Below, one piece after another: positions 20,466-30,028 of a stretch of 64,000 nucleotides of DNA. The stretch is from Ahaetulla prasina (lineage: Eukaryota; Chordata; Lepidosauria; Squamata; Colubridae). The DNA lies in NCBI RefSeq assembly GCF_028640845.1, contig NC_080543.1, positions 4,971,459 to 5,035,458 of the forward strand, in the 5' to 3' direction. Positions within the stretch are counted from its first letter, which is position 1. The number at the start of each line of letters is the position of its first letter. The position numbers and the translations under genes were made by a program. The notes under the pieces were generated by a model. That model had not been told where the DNA came from. It made no database searches and saw only the letters and a program-made list of their open reading frames with translations.

Positions 20466-20549
20466 TTTTTTTTTACTTTTAAAAGCATTTTTTTACAGCC
20501 TATTCGGCCAAATAGGTTGTAAAAAAATGCTTTTAAAAGTAAAAAAAAA
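20466..20549. repeat. Near-perfect hairpin, 39-nt arms
   Basis: Left arm 20466-20504 and right arm 20511-20549 pair with one G/A difference around a 6-nt loop (CGGCCA). The arm core is TTTTAAAAGCATTTTTTTAC. A third, direct copy of the arm follows at about 20571-20612. Confidence 0.93.
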
Positions 20550-20911
20550 AAGGCTCTGACGATTGCAAGTCTTTTTTTAACCTTTTAAAAGCATTTTTTA
20601 CAACCTATTCCTACCATTCGGGCGGGAAAAGCGAGCGAGCCGGAAAGAAGCGGCAAGCGGGCAAGTGGGCAAGTGGGTGACTGGGTGATGTGGGGGGAGG
20701 GGCCAGGGATTTTTGCTACCAGTTCTCTGAACCACTCACTGCCATCGCCACCGGATCGGCTGATCCGGTCTGAACCAGGAGCATTTCACCCCTGAAACAG
20801 GGTATATACATGACCTGCGATCGAGTTGATGAGAAACGGGACATTTCCTGAACTTGGCAGAGGACATGAATCCCAAAAGAACTAAAATAACTCTGTTGCA
20901 AAATTCCACAC

Positions 20912-20972
20912 GACCATTAGGGGGCACCACAGAGATCCCAAATGCCGACATTTTGCTGCCATCTGGTGGCTC
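20912..20972. promoter_or_regulatory. Two CTCF-like motifs in opposite orientation
   Basis: GACCATTAGGGGGCACCA (20912-20929, plus) and GCTGCCATCTGGTGGCTC (20955-20972, minus sense GAGCCACCAGATGGCAGC) both match the CTCF core. They lie 25 bp apart in non-repetitive sequence. Confidence 0.45.
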
Positions 20973-21493
20973 TTCGAAGCAACGCCTCAGAAGGACTTAG
21001 AAAATTCCGGTTTTCAGCGTTGTCATCTGCTAGAGGAGTGAAGAGTAACTTTGACCTCCTTTTTCTATCGCCTACTGTCCAAACACCTTTGCAAATCTGG
21101 GTTTATCGGCAAGATGGCAGAAAACCCGTCGGATGAAGAGGTTTCCAAGTGGGTTTGAAAACTCCCAGAGTGTTCTCAAAATAGGACAATATTTTTTTTT
21201 TTTTAAGGTGAAAAGGGCCTGTTAGGTTTCTCTAATCTGACTTTTCAGGAACTGGAAGGCGAGAGAATTTCAGTGAGGTTTCTACTACGCGGCCTTGTTG
21301 AACTTATTTATCTCCCCCGTAGGTTTCTTCAAGATTCTTACTAATGGAATTTGAATTTTAAAAACCTGATAGACAAGATACCTCTAACTCTGTCGAATTC
21401 CTTCCTCTGGCTGAGAATTGAAATGAACAGTTGAATTTTGTCTCAGTGTTCCAGTTCCACGTGGTTGTTGTATATATATTTGTGCCTTGAGAT

Positions 21494-22214
21494 GAGAGGT
21501 GGTATTCAGTTGGTTAAGACCGGTTCGTCCGAACCGGTAGCAGAAATCATGACTCTATGCCAGCGGTTCTCAACCTGTGGGCCGGGACCCCGTTGGGGGT
21601 CGAATGACGATTTGCCAGGGGTCGCCTAAGACCATCGGAAATATGGGAAGTATACTTGCGAGTCGAAGAATCGCGCTCCAATGGTTGACTCCACAAGCCA
21701 GCTGCAGGCTCTTCAAATCGCTAGCCGAATTCGGCTTCAGGCGCGATGAATTAAAAAAGAGAGAAATCTTTGCTCTGATGTCTCCCTCTCAAGCCAGCTG
21801 CAATCACTCCCAATCGCTAGCCTAATCTGGCTTCAGGCGCGATAAACTTAATAGGGGAGGAGTCTCCGCTTTAATGCCTCCGTCCTCAAGGCAATCGCAA
21901 GCAGTTCAGATCGCTAGCCAATACGGCTCCAGGCGCGATCAATTCAAAACGAAAATAATTTTACGGTTGGGGTCATCACATCGTGGGGAATTGTATTAAA
22001 GGGGTCGCAGCACTATAAAGGTTGAGAACCACTGCTCTATGCCATCCTATTTAGGCATGTTTTTGAGGCTGGGCACATGCGTGAAAGGCGTTTGCACAAG
22101 CATAAGCAAAGCATATGTGCAGAAGGCCAGGTGCAGGCACAGAAGGCAGGCGTGCGCATGAACCAGGCGCGCACACGGCGAACCAGTAGTAACATAACAT
22201 GAAACCCACCTCTG
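21494..22214. mobile_element. hAT-like MITE split by a second hAT MITE
   Basis: The outer ends GAGAGGTGGTATTCAG and its partner CACCTCTG are inverted. The flanks CTTGAGAT and CCTGAGAG match at 6 of 8 bases. It carries paired ACCGGTTC/GAACCGGT motifs. The inner element occupies 21561-22034. Confidence 0.7.
21561..22034. mobile_element. hAT-type MITE with perfect 8-bp TSD
   Basis: The ends CAGCGGTTCTCAACCTGTGG and AGGTTGAGAACCACTG are inverted. Identical CTCTATGC flanks lie at 21553-21560 and 22035-22042. The interior holds three degenerate copies of a roughly 110-bp unit marked by CAATCGCTAGCC-like and CAGGCGCGAT motifs. Confidence 0.93.
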
Positions 22215-22298
22215 CCTGAGAGCAGTGATAGGAAAGGGGTGGTTTACTTTGAAAGTAATCCTCGTCTTACAATGATTCATCTAGTATTGACTTCCAAC

Positions 22299-22675
22299 CA
22301 GGGGTGAAATCCAGCAGGTTCTGACAGGTTCTGGAGAACCGGTCACGGAAATTTTGAGTAGTTTGGAGAACCGGCAAATACCACCTCTGGCTGGCCCCAG
22401 AGTGGGGAGGGAATGGGGATTTTGCAGTATCCTTCCCCCTGGAGTGGGGTGGGAATGGGGATTTTGCAGTATCCTTCCCCCAGGAATGGGGAGGGAATGG
22501 GGATTTTGCAGTATCCTTCCCCTGGAGTGGGGTGAGAATGGGAATTTTGCGGTATCATTCCCCTGGAGTGGGGAGGGAATGGGGATTTTGCAGTATCCTT
22601 CCCCTGGAGTGGGGTGGGAATGGGGATTTTGCAGTATCCTTCCCCCAGGAGTGGGATGGGAATGGGGATTTTGCA
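22299..22675. mobile_element. hAT-type MITE, truncated, with internal minisatellite
   Basis: It starts CAGGGGTGAAATCCAGCAGG like the complete copies at 44987 and 58783. It then carries about seven units of roughly 40 bp (GGGATTTTGCAGTATCCTTC). The right terminus is missing; unrelated sequence follows from 22676. Confidence 0.85.
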
Positions 22676-22904
22676 GGCTTCGATTAAAATATTTGTTGGC
22701 GGTGACCCAAGGCCCCTCACACGTCAGAGGCCTGACATGCGGACGAGACAGATTTTGGGGGGAAATTTTGAAAGAAGAAGAAGGAAAAAGAGAAAATTTG
22801 CATCCCGCTGTGTGGGTCCAAGAAGGAAGGTGGGAGGGATAGCCAGAGAACGGCCTTGTAGAATGGTTGGCTCCTCTTATCCTTATGTTGTCTATAGGTT
22901 AACA

Positions 22905-22990
22905 GAATAAGAGAATAAACAGAGTTGGAAGGGGCCTTGGAGGTCTTCTAGTCCAACCCTCTGCTCAGGCAGGAGACCCTACGCCATTTC
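22905..22990 (-). mobile_element. CR1 LINE terminal fragment
   Basis: GAGTTGGAAGGGGCCTTGGA and TCTAGTCCAACCCTCTGCTC are the complement of the CR1 3' terminus. Confidence 0.78.
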
Positions 22991-22994
22991 ACTG

Positions 22995-23275
22995 TATGTA
23001 ATTTAACACTGTATTACTATTCTTCTTCTCTTCCTTACTACTATCTATCTCTTCCCACTTATTACTATAACCATGTTGCTTGTATCTTTCAAATTATATT
23101 GTTTTTTATTTGTCTCCTAGTATGATTTGATAGCTTATTAGTAACCTTGATTGTCACTAAGTATTGCATCTTTTTATTCTTGGTGAATGTATTTTATTCT
23201 CCTTATGCACATGAGAGCACATGCACCGAAGACAAATTCCTTGTGTGTCCAATCACACTTGGCCAATAAAGAATT
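22995..23275 (+). mobile_element. LINE (CR1/L3-like) 3' UTR
   Basis: The last 60 bp (CTTGTGTGTCCAATCACACT, TTGGCCAATAAAGAATTC) equal the 3' end of the elements at 32942 and 36378, directly followed by (ATTCT)n. The upstream part is more diverged. Confidence 0.75.
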
Positions 23276-23470
23276 CTATTCTATTCTATTCTATTCTATT
23301 CTATTCTATTCTATTCTATTCTATTCTATTCTATTCTCTGTTCTGTTCTGTTCTGTTCTGTTCTGTTCTGTTCTGTTCTGCTCTGCTCTGTTCTGTTCTA
23401 CTCTACTCTACTCTACTCTATTCTACTCTATTCTACTCTATTCTATTCCTGTTCTATTCTATTCTATTCT
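23272..23470 (+). repeat. (ATTCT)n/(GTTCT)n microsatellite, left part
   Basis: ATTCT, GTTCT and ACTCT blocks follow the LINE 3' end. The tract is interrupted by the solo LTR and continues at 24078. Open frames are low-complexity. Confidence 0.95.
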
Positions 23471-24077
23471 TGTTGTGGCTCCAGCCCCCCCTCCACCCCA
23501 GACCTGGCCCCCTGCCTGAAAGTGACTCAAAGAGTGAGGGGGAAGGGCCGTCAGGGCTCCCTTCTGCAGGGCCGGCCTCTCTGGCTCAGCTCCAGGAGCC
23601 AGAGGCAGGCCAGGTGGAGGAGGTGACGGGGCCTCCATCTCCTGTATCTCCCCCCGCCCAGGAAATGCTTCCAGACCCAGCTGTGGACAATCAGCCCTGG
23701 TTAGATCTCAGGTTTCGTAGACAAGAGAGGCGGGAACAACAAAAGAAGGGGTGGGGCAGGCCTAGAAAGTGCTGAGTCACGGAGCCACACCCCACAGGGT
23801 ATAAATGCAGGAGGGGCTGCTATACTACTTCGTGACGAACAAATCAACTGACTGGAGAAAACTTGAGCTGAAATATCTGACTGAGCATTTGGCCTGAATT
23901 GCTGTTTGCTCCTGACTTCCTGGTTGCTCCGGTAACGAGCTCTGCGACACCGCCATCAAGGAGATAAAGAAATCCTTGGCAGAAGAACGCTGGTTTGCTG
24001 CCAGAGCTGATAGTTGCCGTGGACTAAGTTGCTGGCTAATTGAGTGTGCCTCCCGGACTGAGGTGGGGGACAGAACA
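23471..24077 (+). mobile_element. Solo LTR (family a) inserted into (ATTCT)n
   Basis: 607 bp from TGTTGTGGCTCC to GGGGGACAGAACA. ATTCT flanks both sides (23466-23470, 24078-24082), consistent with a 5-bp duplication, though the target is itself a pentamer repeat. A TATA-like GTATAAAT lies at 23799-23806. Confidence 0.85.
23472..23775 (+). CDS. LTR-embedded acidic/basic reading frame, one frameshift
   Basis: From the second LTR base the frame reads VVAPAP. It then shifts within a C-run near 23500 and continues as PLPESDSKSEGEGPSG, a proline-rich middle, and the basic end WLDLRFRRQERREQQKKGWG before a stop just upstream of the TATA box. It is probably the C-terminal part of a proviral protein, decayed by the frameshift. 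Confidence 0.5.
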
Positions 24078-24925
24078 ATTCTATTCTGTTCTGTTCTATT
24101 CTATTCCTATTATCTATTCTATTCTATTCTATTCTGTTCTGTTCTGTTCTGTTCTATTCTATTCCTATTATCTATTCTATTCTGTTCTGTTCTGTTCTAT
24201 TCTATTCTATTCTATTCTATTCTATTCTATTCTATTCTATTTCTATTATCTATTCTGTTCTGTTCTGTTCTGTTCTGTTCTATTCTATTCTATTCTATTC
24301 CTATTATCTATTCTATTCTGTTCTGTTCTGTTCTGTTCTATTCTATTCTATTCCTATTATCTATTCTATTCTGTTCTGTTCTGTTCTGTTCTGTTCTATT
24401 CTATTCTATTCCTATTATCTATTCTATTCTGTTCTGTTCTGTTCTATTCTATTCTGTTCTATTCCTATTATCTATTCTATTCTGTTCTGTTCTGTTCTAT
24501 TCTGTTCTATTCTTATTATCTATTCTATTCTATTCTATTCTGTTCTGTTCTGTTCTATTCTATTCCTATTATCTATTCTATTCTGTTCTGTTCTGTTCTG
24601 TTCTGTTCCGTTCCGTTCCGTTCCATTTCATTCTATTCTATTCTATTCTATTCCTATTATCTATTCTATTCTGTTCTGTTCTGTTCCGTTCCGTTCCGTT
24701 CCGTTCCGTTCCGTTCCGTTCCATTCTATTCTATTCCTATTATCTATTCTATTCTGTTCTATTCTATTCTATTCTATTCTATTCTATTCTATTCTATTCT
24801 ATTCTATTCTATTCCTATTCCTATTCCTATTCCTTTTCCTATTCCTTTCTGTTCTGTTCTGTTCTGTTCTGTTCTGTTCTGTTCTGTTCTGTTCTGTTCT
24901 GTTCTGTTCTGTTCTGTTCTATTCT
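24078..24925 (+). repeat. (ATTCT)n/(GTTCT)n microsatellite with higher-order structure
   Basis: Blocks of ATTCT and GTTCT are separated by a recurring CCTATTATCT spacer about every 45-100 bp. GTTCC variants cluster at 24605-24725. The long SILFCSVLF-type frames are repeat translations. Confidence 0.95.
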
Positions 24926-25010
24926 AGGTCTTCTAATCCAGCCCCCTGCTCAGGCCTATGGACCCTGTAGCATTTCAGCCAAATGGTTGTTTGGCACTTG
25001 CCCCTTTGAG
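24926..25010 (-). mobile_element. CR1 LINE terminal fragment
   Basis: GGTCTTCTAATCCAGCCCCC and CATTTCAGCCAAATGGTTGT match the complement of the CR1 3' UTR. Confidence 0.65.
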
Positions 25011-25310
25011 CAATGGTGTTTCCCCAGCGTCGGCCTGCCCCTCCCCTTTCCTCCCCACCTCCAATATAATCCTCATCATCCTGAAAGTGATTCTGAGGGT
25101 TGGGTAAAAGGCTGTTTAAAATTAGAAATGCAGAGAACGTTTTATCTCTAGATAGAGGCAGGGACTACTATGAATGGTTCCCTGCTAATCCTTCTCTTGA
25201 AGTCCTCAAATGCCAGTCTCAAATAGAATGGAAAAATGCCCTTCCCGTCCTTTCCTTTGGAGAATGAAGAAAGGGGGAGAAATATCAGATCCATACTGCC
25301 TCTACTTTCC
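25011..25310. other. Spacer
   Basis: No repeat family or gene recognised. Confidence 0.4.
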
Positions 25311-25319
25311 TTTGCTTTC

Positions 25320-25965
25320 AGTCCATCTTTCCTTTCCTTTCCTTTCCTTTCCTTTCCTTTCCTTTCCTTTCCTTTCCTTTCCTTTCCTTTCCTTTCCTTT
25401 CCTTTCCTTTCCTTTCCTTCCTTCCCTCCCTCCCTCCCTTCCCCATTTTTATTCCTTCTTTCTTTCTTTCCTTCCTCCTTCCTTTCCTTCCCTCCTCCTC
25501 CTTCCTTCCTTCCTTCTTTCCTTTCTCCTTCCTTCCTTCCTTCCTCCCTCTTCCTCCCTCCTCCTTCCTTTCTTCCTCCCACTTCCTTCCTTCCTCCTTC
25601 CTTCCTTCTTTTTCCTTCCTTCCTTCCTTCCTTCCTTCCTTCCTTCCTTCCTCCCTACTTCCTCCTCCCTTCTCCTTCCTTCCTTCCTCCTCCCTCCTTC
25701 TTTCCTTCCTTCCTCCTCCCTCCCTCCTCCCTCCTCCTCCTTCCTTCCTTCCTTCCTTCCTTCCTTCCTTCCTTCCTTCCTTCCTCCCTCCCTCCTCCCT
25801 TCTTCCCTCTGTCCCTCCTCGCTCCCTCCTTCCTTCTATCCTCTCTCCCTCCTTCCTTTCCCTTCCCCTCCTTCTCTCCCTCCCTGTTCCTCTATTTTCC
25901 CTTTGCTCTTCTTCTACTTTTCCTTTTCCTCTTTCTCTCCTTCCCTTTCTCTTTCCACACCCAGA
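25320..25965. repeat. Polypyrimidine tract, (CCTTT)n then (CTTC)n mixtures
   Basis: An almost unbroken pyrimidine strand of about 640 nt. Regular CCTTT units at 25328-25415 pass into CTTCC, CTCC and CTTT mixtures. Long open frames (SFPFLSFPFLS type) arise from the absence of purines. Such tracts can form triplex DNA. Confidence 0.95.
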
Positions 25966-26394
25966 TTCACCCTCTTGCTCCAGAAACGCAGCTAATCATC
26001 CAAAGCCTCTGGCTCCCTCTAAGAGCTGATGGCCTACATACTTTCAAAGGCCATAACAGTATTGGCTGCCTCAAGGTCATTTCCTTTGAAGCCCCCACCC
26101 CACCCCTTCCCATAGCTGAGTCTTAATGTTTCGCGCCCCTTTGATTCTTTGCCAGGAACAAGGCAGAAGGCTATCTGGGGCCGCTTTCAGGAAGGCATTC
26201 TGCAATTTCCAGAGCTGCAGGCACTAAGCAAACCGCAGATATACTCCCTGCATTAGGAAGGGGGTATTTTTTATGGATTTTTTAAAAAAAAAATATATAA
26301 GAATTTTGTTACTGTTTGTCATTGGCAACCTCTTGTAACATAAACTTCGTCCTCTGATTTACGTATCGATGGATGCATTTTAATAATAACAACA
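25966..26394. other. Non-repetitive island
   Basis: Unique-looking sequence (CTGCAATTTCCAGAGCTGCA near 26200). No gene or repeat recognised. Confidence 0.35.
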
Positions 26395-26695
26395 ACAACA
26401 GAGTTGGAAGGGACCTTGGAGGCCTTCTAGTCCAACCCCCTGCCCAGGCAGGAAACCCTACACCGTCTCAGACAGATGGTTATCCAATATCTTCTTAAAA
26501 ACTTCCAGTGTTGGAGCATTCACAACTTCTGCAGGCAAGTTGTTCCACTGATTAATTGTTCCAACTGTCAGGAAATTTCTCCTTAGTTCTAAATTGCTTC
26601 TCTCCTTGATGAGTTTCCACCCATTGCTTCTTTTTCTACCCTCAGGTGCTTTGGAGAACAGCCCGACTCCCACTTCTTTGTGGCAAATTTTCTAA
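26395..26695 (-). mobile_element. CR1 LINE 3' end with ORF2 tail
   Basis: Reverse orientation. The minus frame at 26458-26673 encodes LELRRNFLTVGTINQWNNLP and a terminal EVFKKILDNHLSETV, the conserved C-terminus of CR1 ORF2. Upstream ORF2 is missing. Confidence 0.85.
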
Positions 26696-26715
26696 GAAAC
26701 TTTTTTCTTAGGCAA

Positions 26716-26900
26716 ACCGTGTTTATTTATTTTATTTATTTATTTATTTTTATTTATTTGTCACAACAGTATATATAAGCATAAGCAAGAAATAACTATA
26801 CGATATGTAAGCATATATATATAAGCATAGGCAAGAAATAACTATATGAAATTGGATAGATGGATGGATGATAGATAGATGATAGGCAGGCAGACAGACA
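26716..26900. repeat. (TTTA)n with LINE-like 3' end and GGAT/GATA repeats
   Basis: TTTA repeats lead into TTTGTCACAACAGTATATAT. A duplicated AGCATAAGCAAGAAATAACT block follows, then GATG/GATA tetramers. It is probably a retroelement tail of unknown family in minus orientation. Confidence 0.55.
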
Positions 26901-26904
26901 GACA

Positions 26905-27533
26905 ACCTGGACTATTGCAATGCTCTCACATGGTTGAAGAGCACCAGGAGGCTCCAGCTAGTCCAGAATGCATGTAACACCTATCCTGCACGGCCTGCAC
27001 TGGCTGCCGGTAGCCTTCCGGGTGCAATTCAAGGTGCTGGTTATCACCTTTAAAGTGCTCCATGGCTTAGGACCGGGCTATTTACGAGACCACCTTCTGC
27101 CACCGATAGCCTCCCATCGACCTGTGCGCTCCCACAGGGTGGGCCTTCTCAGAGTGCCGTCGACCAAACAATGTCGGTTGGCGGCCCCAGGGGGAGGGCC
27201 TTCTCTGTGGCGGCACCGGCCCTTTGGAATGAGCTGCTTCCGGTGTTGCGCCAACTCCCCGACCTCCGGACCTTCAAACGCGAACTTAAGACCTTATTAT
27301 TTCATCGCGCGGGACTGGCCTAAGCGAAATTTTAAATCGAAATTTTAAATGGGTTTTATGTTGGTTTATGACCGTTTTAGTTTGATTTGGCCTATTAATA
27401 TTTGGTTTTAATTCTGCTTTTAAATTTGTTGTTTGTACTCTGTGTTGGTTTTAATATGGCTGTAAACCGCCCTGAGTCCTTCGGGAGAAGGGCGGTATAG
27501 AAATTAAATTATAAATAAATAAATAAATAAACC
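26905..27533 (+). mobile_element. L2-like LINE 3' end
   Basis: It covers the ORF2 C-terminus and 3' UTR, ending with CCGCCCTGAGTCCTTCGGGA and an (AAAT)n tail. This copy links the ORF2 type to the tail shared with the SINEs at 5112, 5472, 13905 and 42420. Confidence 0.88.
26968..27325 (+). pseudogene. L2 ORF2 C-terminal fragment
   Basis: The frame encodes LHGLHWLPVAFRVQFKVLVI, TFKVLHGLGPGYLRDHLLPP and then a shifted WNELLPVLRQLPDLRTF-type end. These are the hallmarks of the L2-clade reverse transcriptase tail. A frameshift lies around 27180. Confidence 0.8.
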
Positions 27534-27564
27534 AGATAGATAGATAGATGGACAGGGACAGATG

Positions 27565-27627
<63 letters not shown>

Positions 27628-27720
27628 GACAGGGTAAGTAGGTAGATAGGTAAATAGGTAGATAGGTAGCTAGCTAGCTAGGTAGATAGATAGATCGATA
27701 GATAGATGGACAGATGGATA
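27534..27720 (+). repeat. GATA-type (Bkm-like) microsatellite
   Basis: GATA tetramers, with GGTA and GACA variants, directly follow the AAAT tail of the L2 LINE. GATA arrays are the classical Bkm repeats of snakes. Confidence 0.93.
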
Positions 27721-27732
27721 GTTCTGGATGGA

Positions 27733-27860
27733 TACTTATGACTACAATTTAGCCCAACATTTCTGTTGCTAAGTGAGACATTAAGTGAGTTTTGCCCCAT
27801 TTTACATCCTTTTTTTCACCCTTTTTCCACCTCTGGCTTAGCCCACTATGGGAACCTAAC
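27733..27860 (+). mobile_element. Tigger-like MITE fragment
   Basis: The blocks TTATGACTACAATTTAGCCC, TCTGTTGCTAAGTGAGACA and GTTTTGCCCCATTTTAC are in family order. The right half is missing. Confidence 0.68.
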
Positions 27861-27954
27861 TTAGGAAGTGAGTTTACTGTCCAGGGTTTTGTGGGAAGCC
27901 AGAAAAAGGGCTCATTTAGTAACCAGGTTAAATAATAGGTTGGGTCACAGATTG

Positions 27955-28012
27955 TCTTCTGTCTCGGAGACAAATTCCTTGTGTGTCTAATCCCACTTGG
28001 CCAAATAAAGTA
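27955..28012 (+). mobile_element. CR1/L3-like LINE 3' terminal scrap
   Basis: ACAAATTCCTTGTGTGTCTA and CTTGGCCAAATAAAG match the 3' end of 32942-33682. Confidence 0.65.
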
Positions 28013-28019
28013 TTCAAGG

Positions 28020-28410
28020 CCAGTCAATTAATAAAGCAAGCTCTGATGGGAACACAGTGGTTTTTGCTCGGCTTTGTGACCATGGACATAATAAGAAAGG
28101 AATGGCCTCCTTGTGTTTGATTACTGGGCTATAAATCATTATCGAGCAAATGAATGTTATCACAAGCCAGGATCTTCTCTTACAGAACTCTGGTTTATAA
28201 AGCGGCTTTCTCCTGGGCTCCAGATTGAATTTCTGGGAAAGCTCACGTAGCATCCCTTAATTAAAAGCAAATATCTCCATGGGGAAGTCAGGAACTCTAA
28301 AATGAGCAGGGAACTTGGAAAGGGGCAATAGCGAAAGGCAGCCCCATCCGTTATCATTCTTTGTCATCCAGATTGGATTCGGCATTTTTATTCACTTCTC
28401 AAATCGAATC
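28020..28410. other. Non-repetitive island, possible conserved non-coding sequence
   Basis: About 390 bp of AT-rich sequence (GATTACTGGGCTATAAATCA near 28120) with no repeat similarity and no convincing frame. Confidence 0.35.
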
Positions 28411-28411
28411 T

Positions 28412-28800
28412 CGTTGCAGGATGTAAGCTGTTTCAAATCAAGCTGCCTTTTGCAATTGACCGATGGCAAATTTTGTCAATGCCATTGGTTATGATTATGG
28501 TTGGTGGCAAAGTCAACCAGATGTTGACACTCTTTTGTCTACCTGCTGAGTCCTTCCCAAGGACCTGGGAGAGGCAGATGTTTGATGGTGTTAGAGGTCA
28601 CATTGCAGGATGTAAGCTGTTTCAAATCAAGCTGCCTTTTGCAATTGATCGATGGCGAATTTGTCAATGCCGATGGTTATTATTATGGTTGGTAGCAAAG
28701 TCAACCAGATGTGGACACTGGATTTAGCTCTTTTGTCCACCCGCTGAGTCCTTCCCAAGGACCTGGGAGAGGCAAATGTGGTTGTTTGATGGTGTTAGAG
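28412..28800. repeat. Direct repeat of about 190-200 bp
   Basis: GCAGGATGTAAGCTGTTTCA recurs at about 28418 and 28604, and GCAGGATGTAAGCTTGG begins a third partial unit at 28808. Each unit also contains GTCAACCAGATGT and GAGTCCTTCCCAAGGACCTG. The third unit leads into Bov-B sequence. Confidence 0.88.
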
Positions 28801-28804
28801 GTCT

Positions 28805-29150
28805 CGTCGCAGGATGTAAGCTTGGACTGCAAGGTGATCCAACCGGTCAGTCCTAGAGGAGATCAACCCTGACTGCTCTTTAGAAGGCCAGATCCTGAAG
28901 AGGAAACTCAAATGCTTTGGCCATCTAATGAGAAGGAAGGACTCCCTGGAGAAGAGCCGAATGCTGGGAACGATGGAGGGCAAACGAAGAAGGGACATCC
29001 GAGAACGAGGTGGCTGGATGGAGTCACTGAAGCAGTAGGCATGAGCTTCAATGGACTCCAGAGGATGGTAGAGGACAAGAAGGAACATGGTCCATGGGGT
29101 CACGATGGGCCAGACACGACTTCGCAACTAACAACAACCAGGCCTCTGCT
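28805..29150 (+). mobile_element. Bov-B (RTE) LINE 3' end
   Basis: It encodes ILKRKLKCFGHLMRRKDSLE, then RTRWLDGVTEAVGMSFNGLQ in a shifted frame, and ends GGGCCAGACACGACTTCGCAA before ACAACAACA. This is the C-terminus and short 3' UTR of a Bov-B element. Its tail is the presumed partner of the Sauria SINE tail. Confidence 0.85.
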
Positions 29151-30025
29151 AATTTCAATGCAAGCTTCCCAGGAACTCTCTTTAACATTTCACTTTTTCT
29201 TCTCGTAACTCCCTTTTGGCTCCAGCCTTTAAAAAAAAAAAAAATTCTAGTGGGTAGATGAAAGACCTCTGTTCTGATTCAACCCATTTGGGCCCACCCA
29301 AGGTCTCTTCCCCCTCCCCCCCTCCTCCCTACGGCGGCCCCTGTTGCATCGCAGGGAGGGCAGCCGATTTGCCAAGCGGCCCAGGAGGTTGGCATCGCCT
29401 TCAAATGAATTCCGTTTTTGGCTTCTGCTTGCTCACACGCACACTACACATATACACACAAACACACAGGGTACACATCTCCCGCCCGGTCCCTTTGATA
29501 CCAGGCCCCCTTTGGAAAAAAGGAAGAAAAAAAAAAGAGAGAGAAAAGATGAAGAAAGGACAAAAGCCACATTGAAGCCGCGACGTCGTCGTTACTTTCA
29601 ACCGCTCCGGAGCCGAAGGATGAACAAACTGTGGTTTTTTTGAGCTGCAAAAGCGGACCCTGCCCAGCTGGAACGAAACAGACAATATGCAAAGTGATTT
29701 GCATCACTTTGGGGTAGGCACGAAAGCCAAGCTAGGTCACAACTCTTGTGTCCTCCCTCTGGCATTGACGGGACACTCTGAAGATCTAAGGCAATTCGGG
29801 AATTTGTGTGGCCTCCATTCATTGAAAGCTTTCCAAAGCATCTTCTTCTTAGTTTGCTGAGTTCCCATCCTACGAGAAGCCCAAACTACCCAAGATGATC
29901 TAAGCGGGGGCGGGGTGGGGTGGGGGAAACTAGTCCCAAGCTTGCAAAGATCAGCAAATAATTCCAGGAGCATTTGCTGGACTTCAAAACAGAGAGAGAG
30001 AAACAACCCCCCACCAAAATGAGGA
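29151..30025. other. Largely non-repetitive region
   Basis: No transposon recognised. A (CA)n-like stretch lies at 29440-29470. Short frames on both strands show no family signature. It could hold regulatory sequence, but nothing proves it. Confidence 0.35.
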
Positions 30026-30028
30026 TTT

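Larger units (their letters stand above)
19749..20794. mobile_element. hAT-type MITE with 8-bp TSD, host of a solo LTR
   Basis: The termini CAGTAGTGAAATCTG and its partner CATTTCACCCCTG are inverted. The flanks AAACAGGA (19741-19748) and AAACAGGG (20795-20802) match at 7 of 8 bases. It is interrupted by the LTR at 19836-20359 and contains the strong hairpin at 20466-20549. Confidence 0.82.

Noticed and set aside
23976..25151. 391-codon open frame
   Set aside because: It is a translation of (ATTCT)n/(GTTCT)n (YSILFCSVLF repeats). A pentamer repeat without stops stays open in several frames.
25236..26126. 296-codon frame rich in S, F, L and P
   Set aside because: Polypyrimidine DNA cannot encode stops in this strand; no protein signature.
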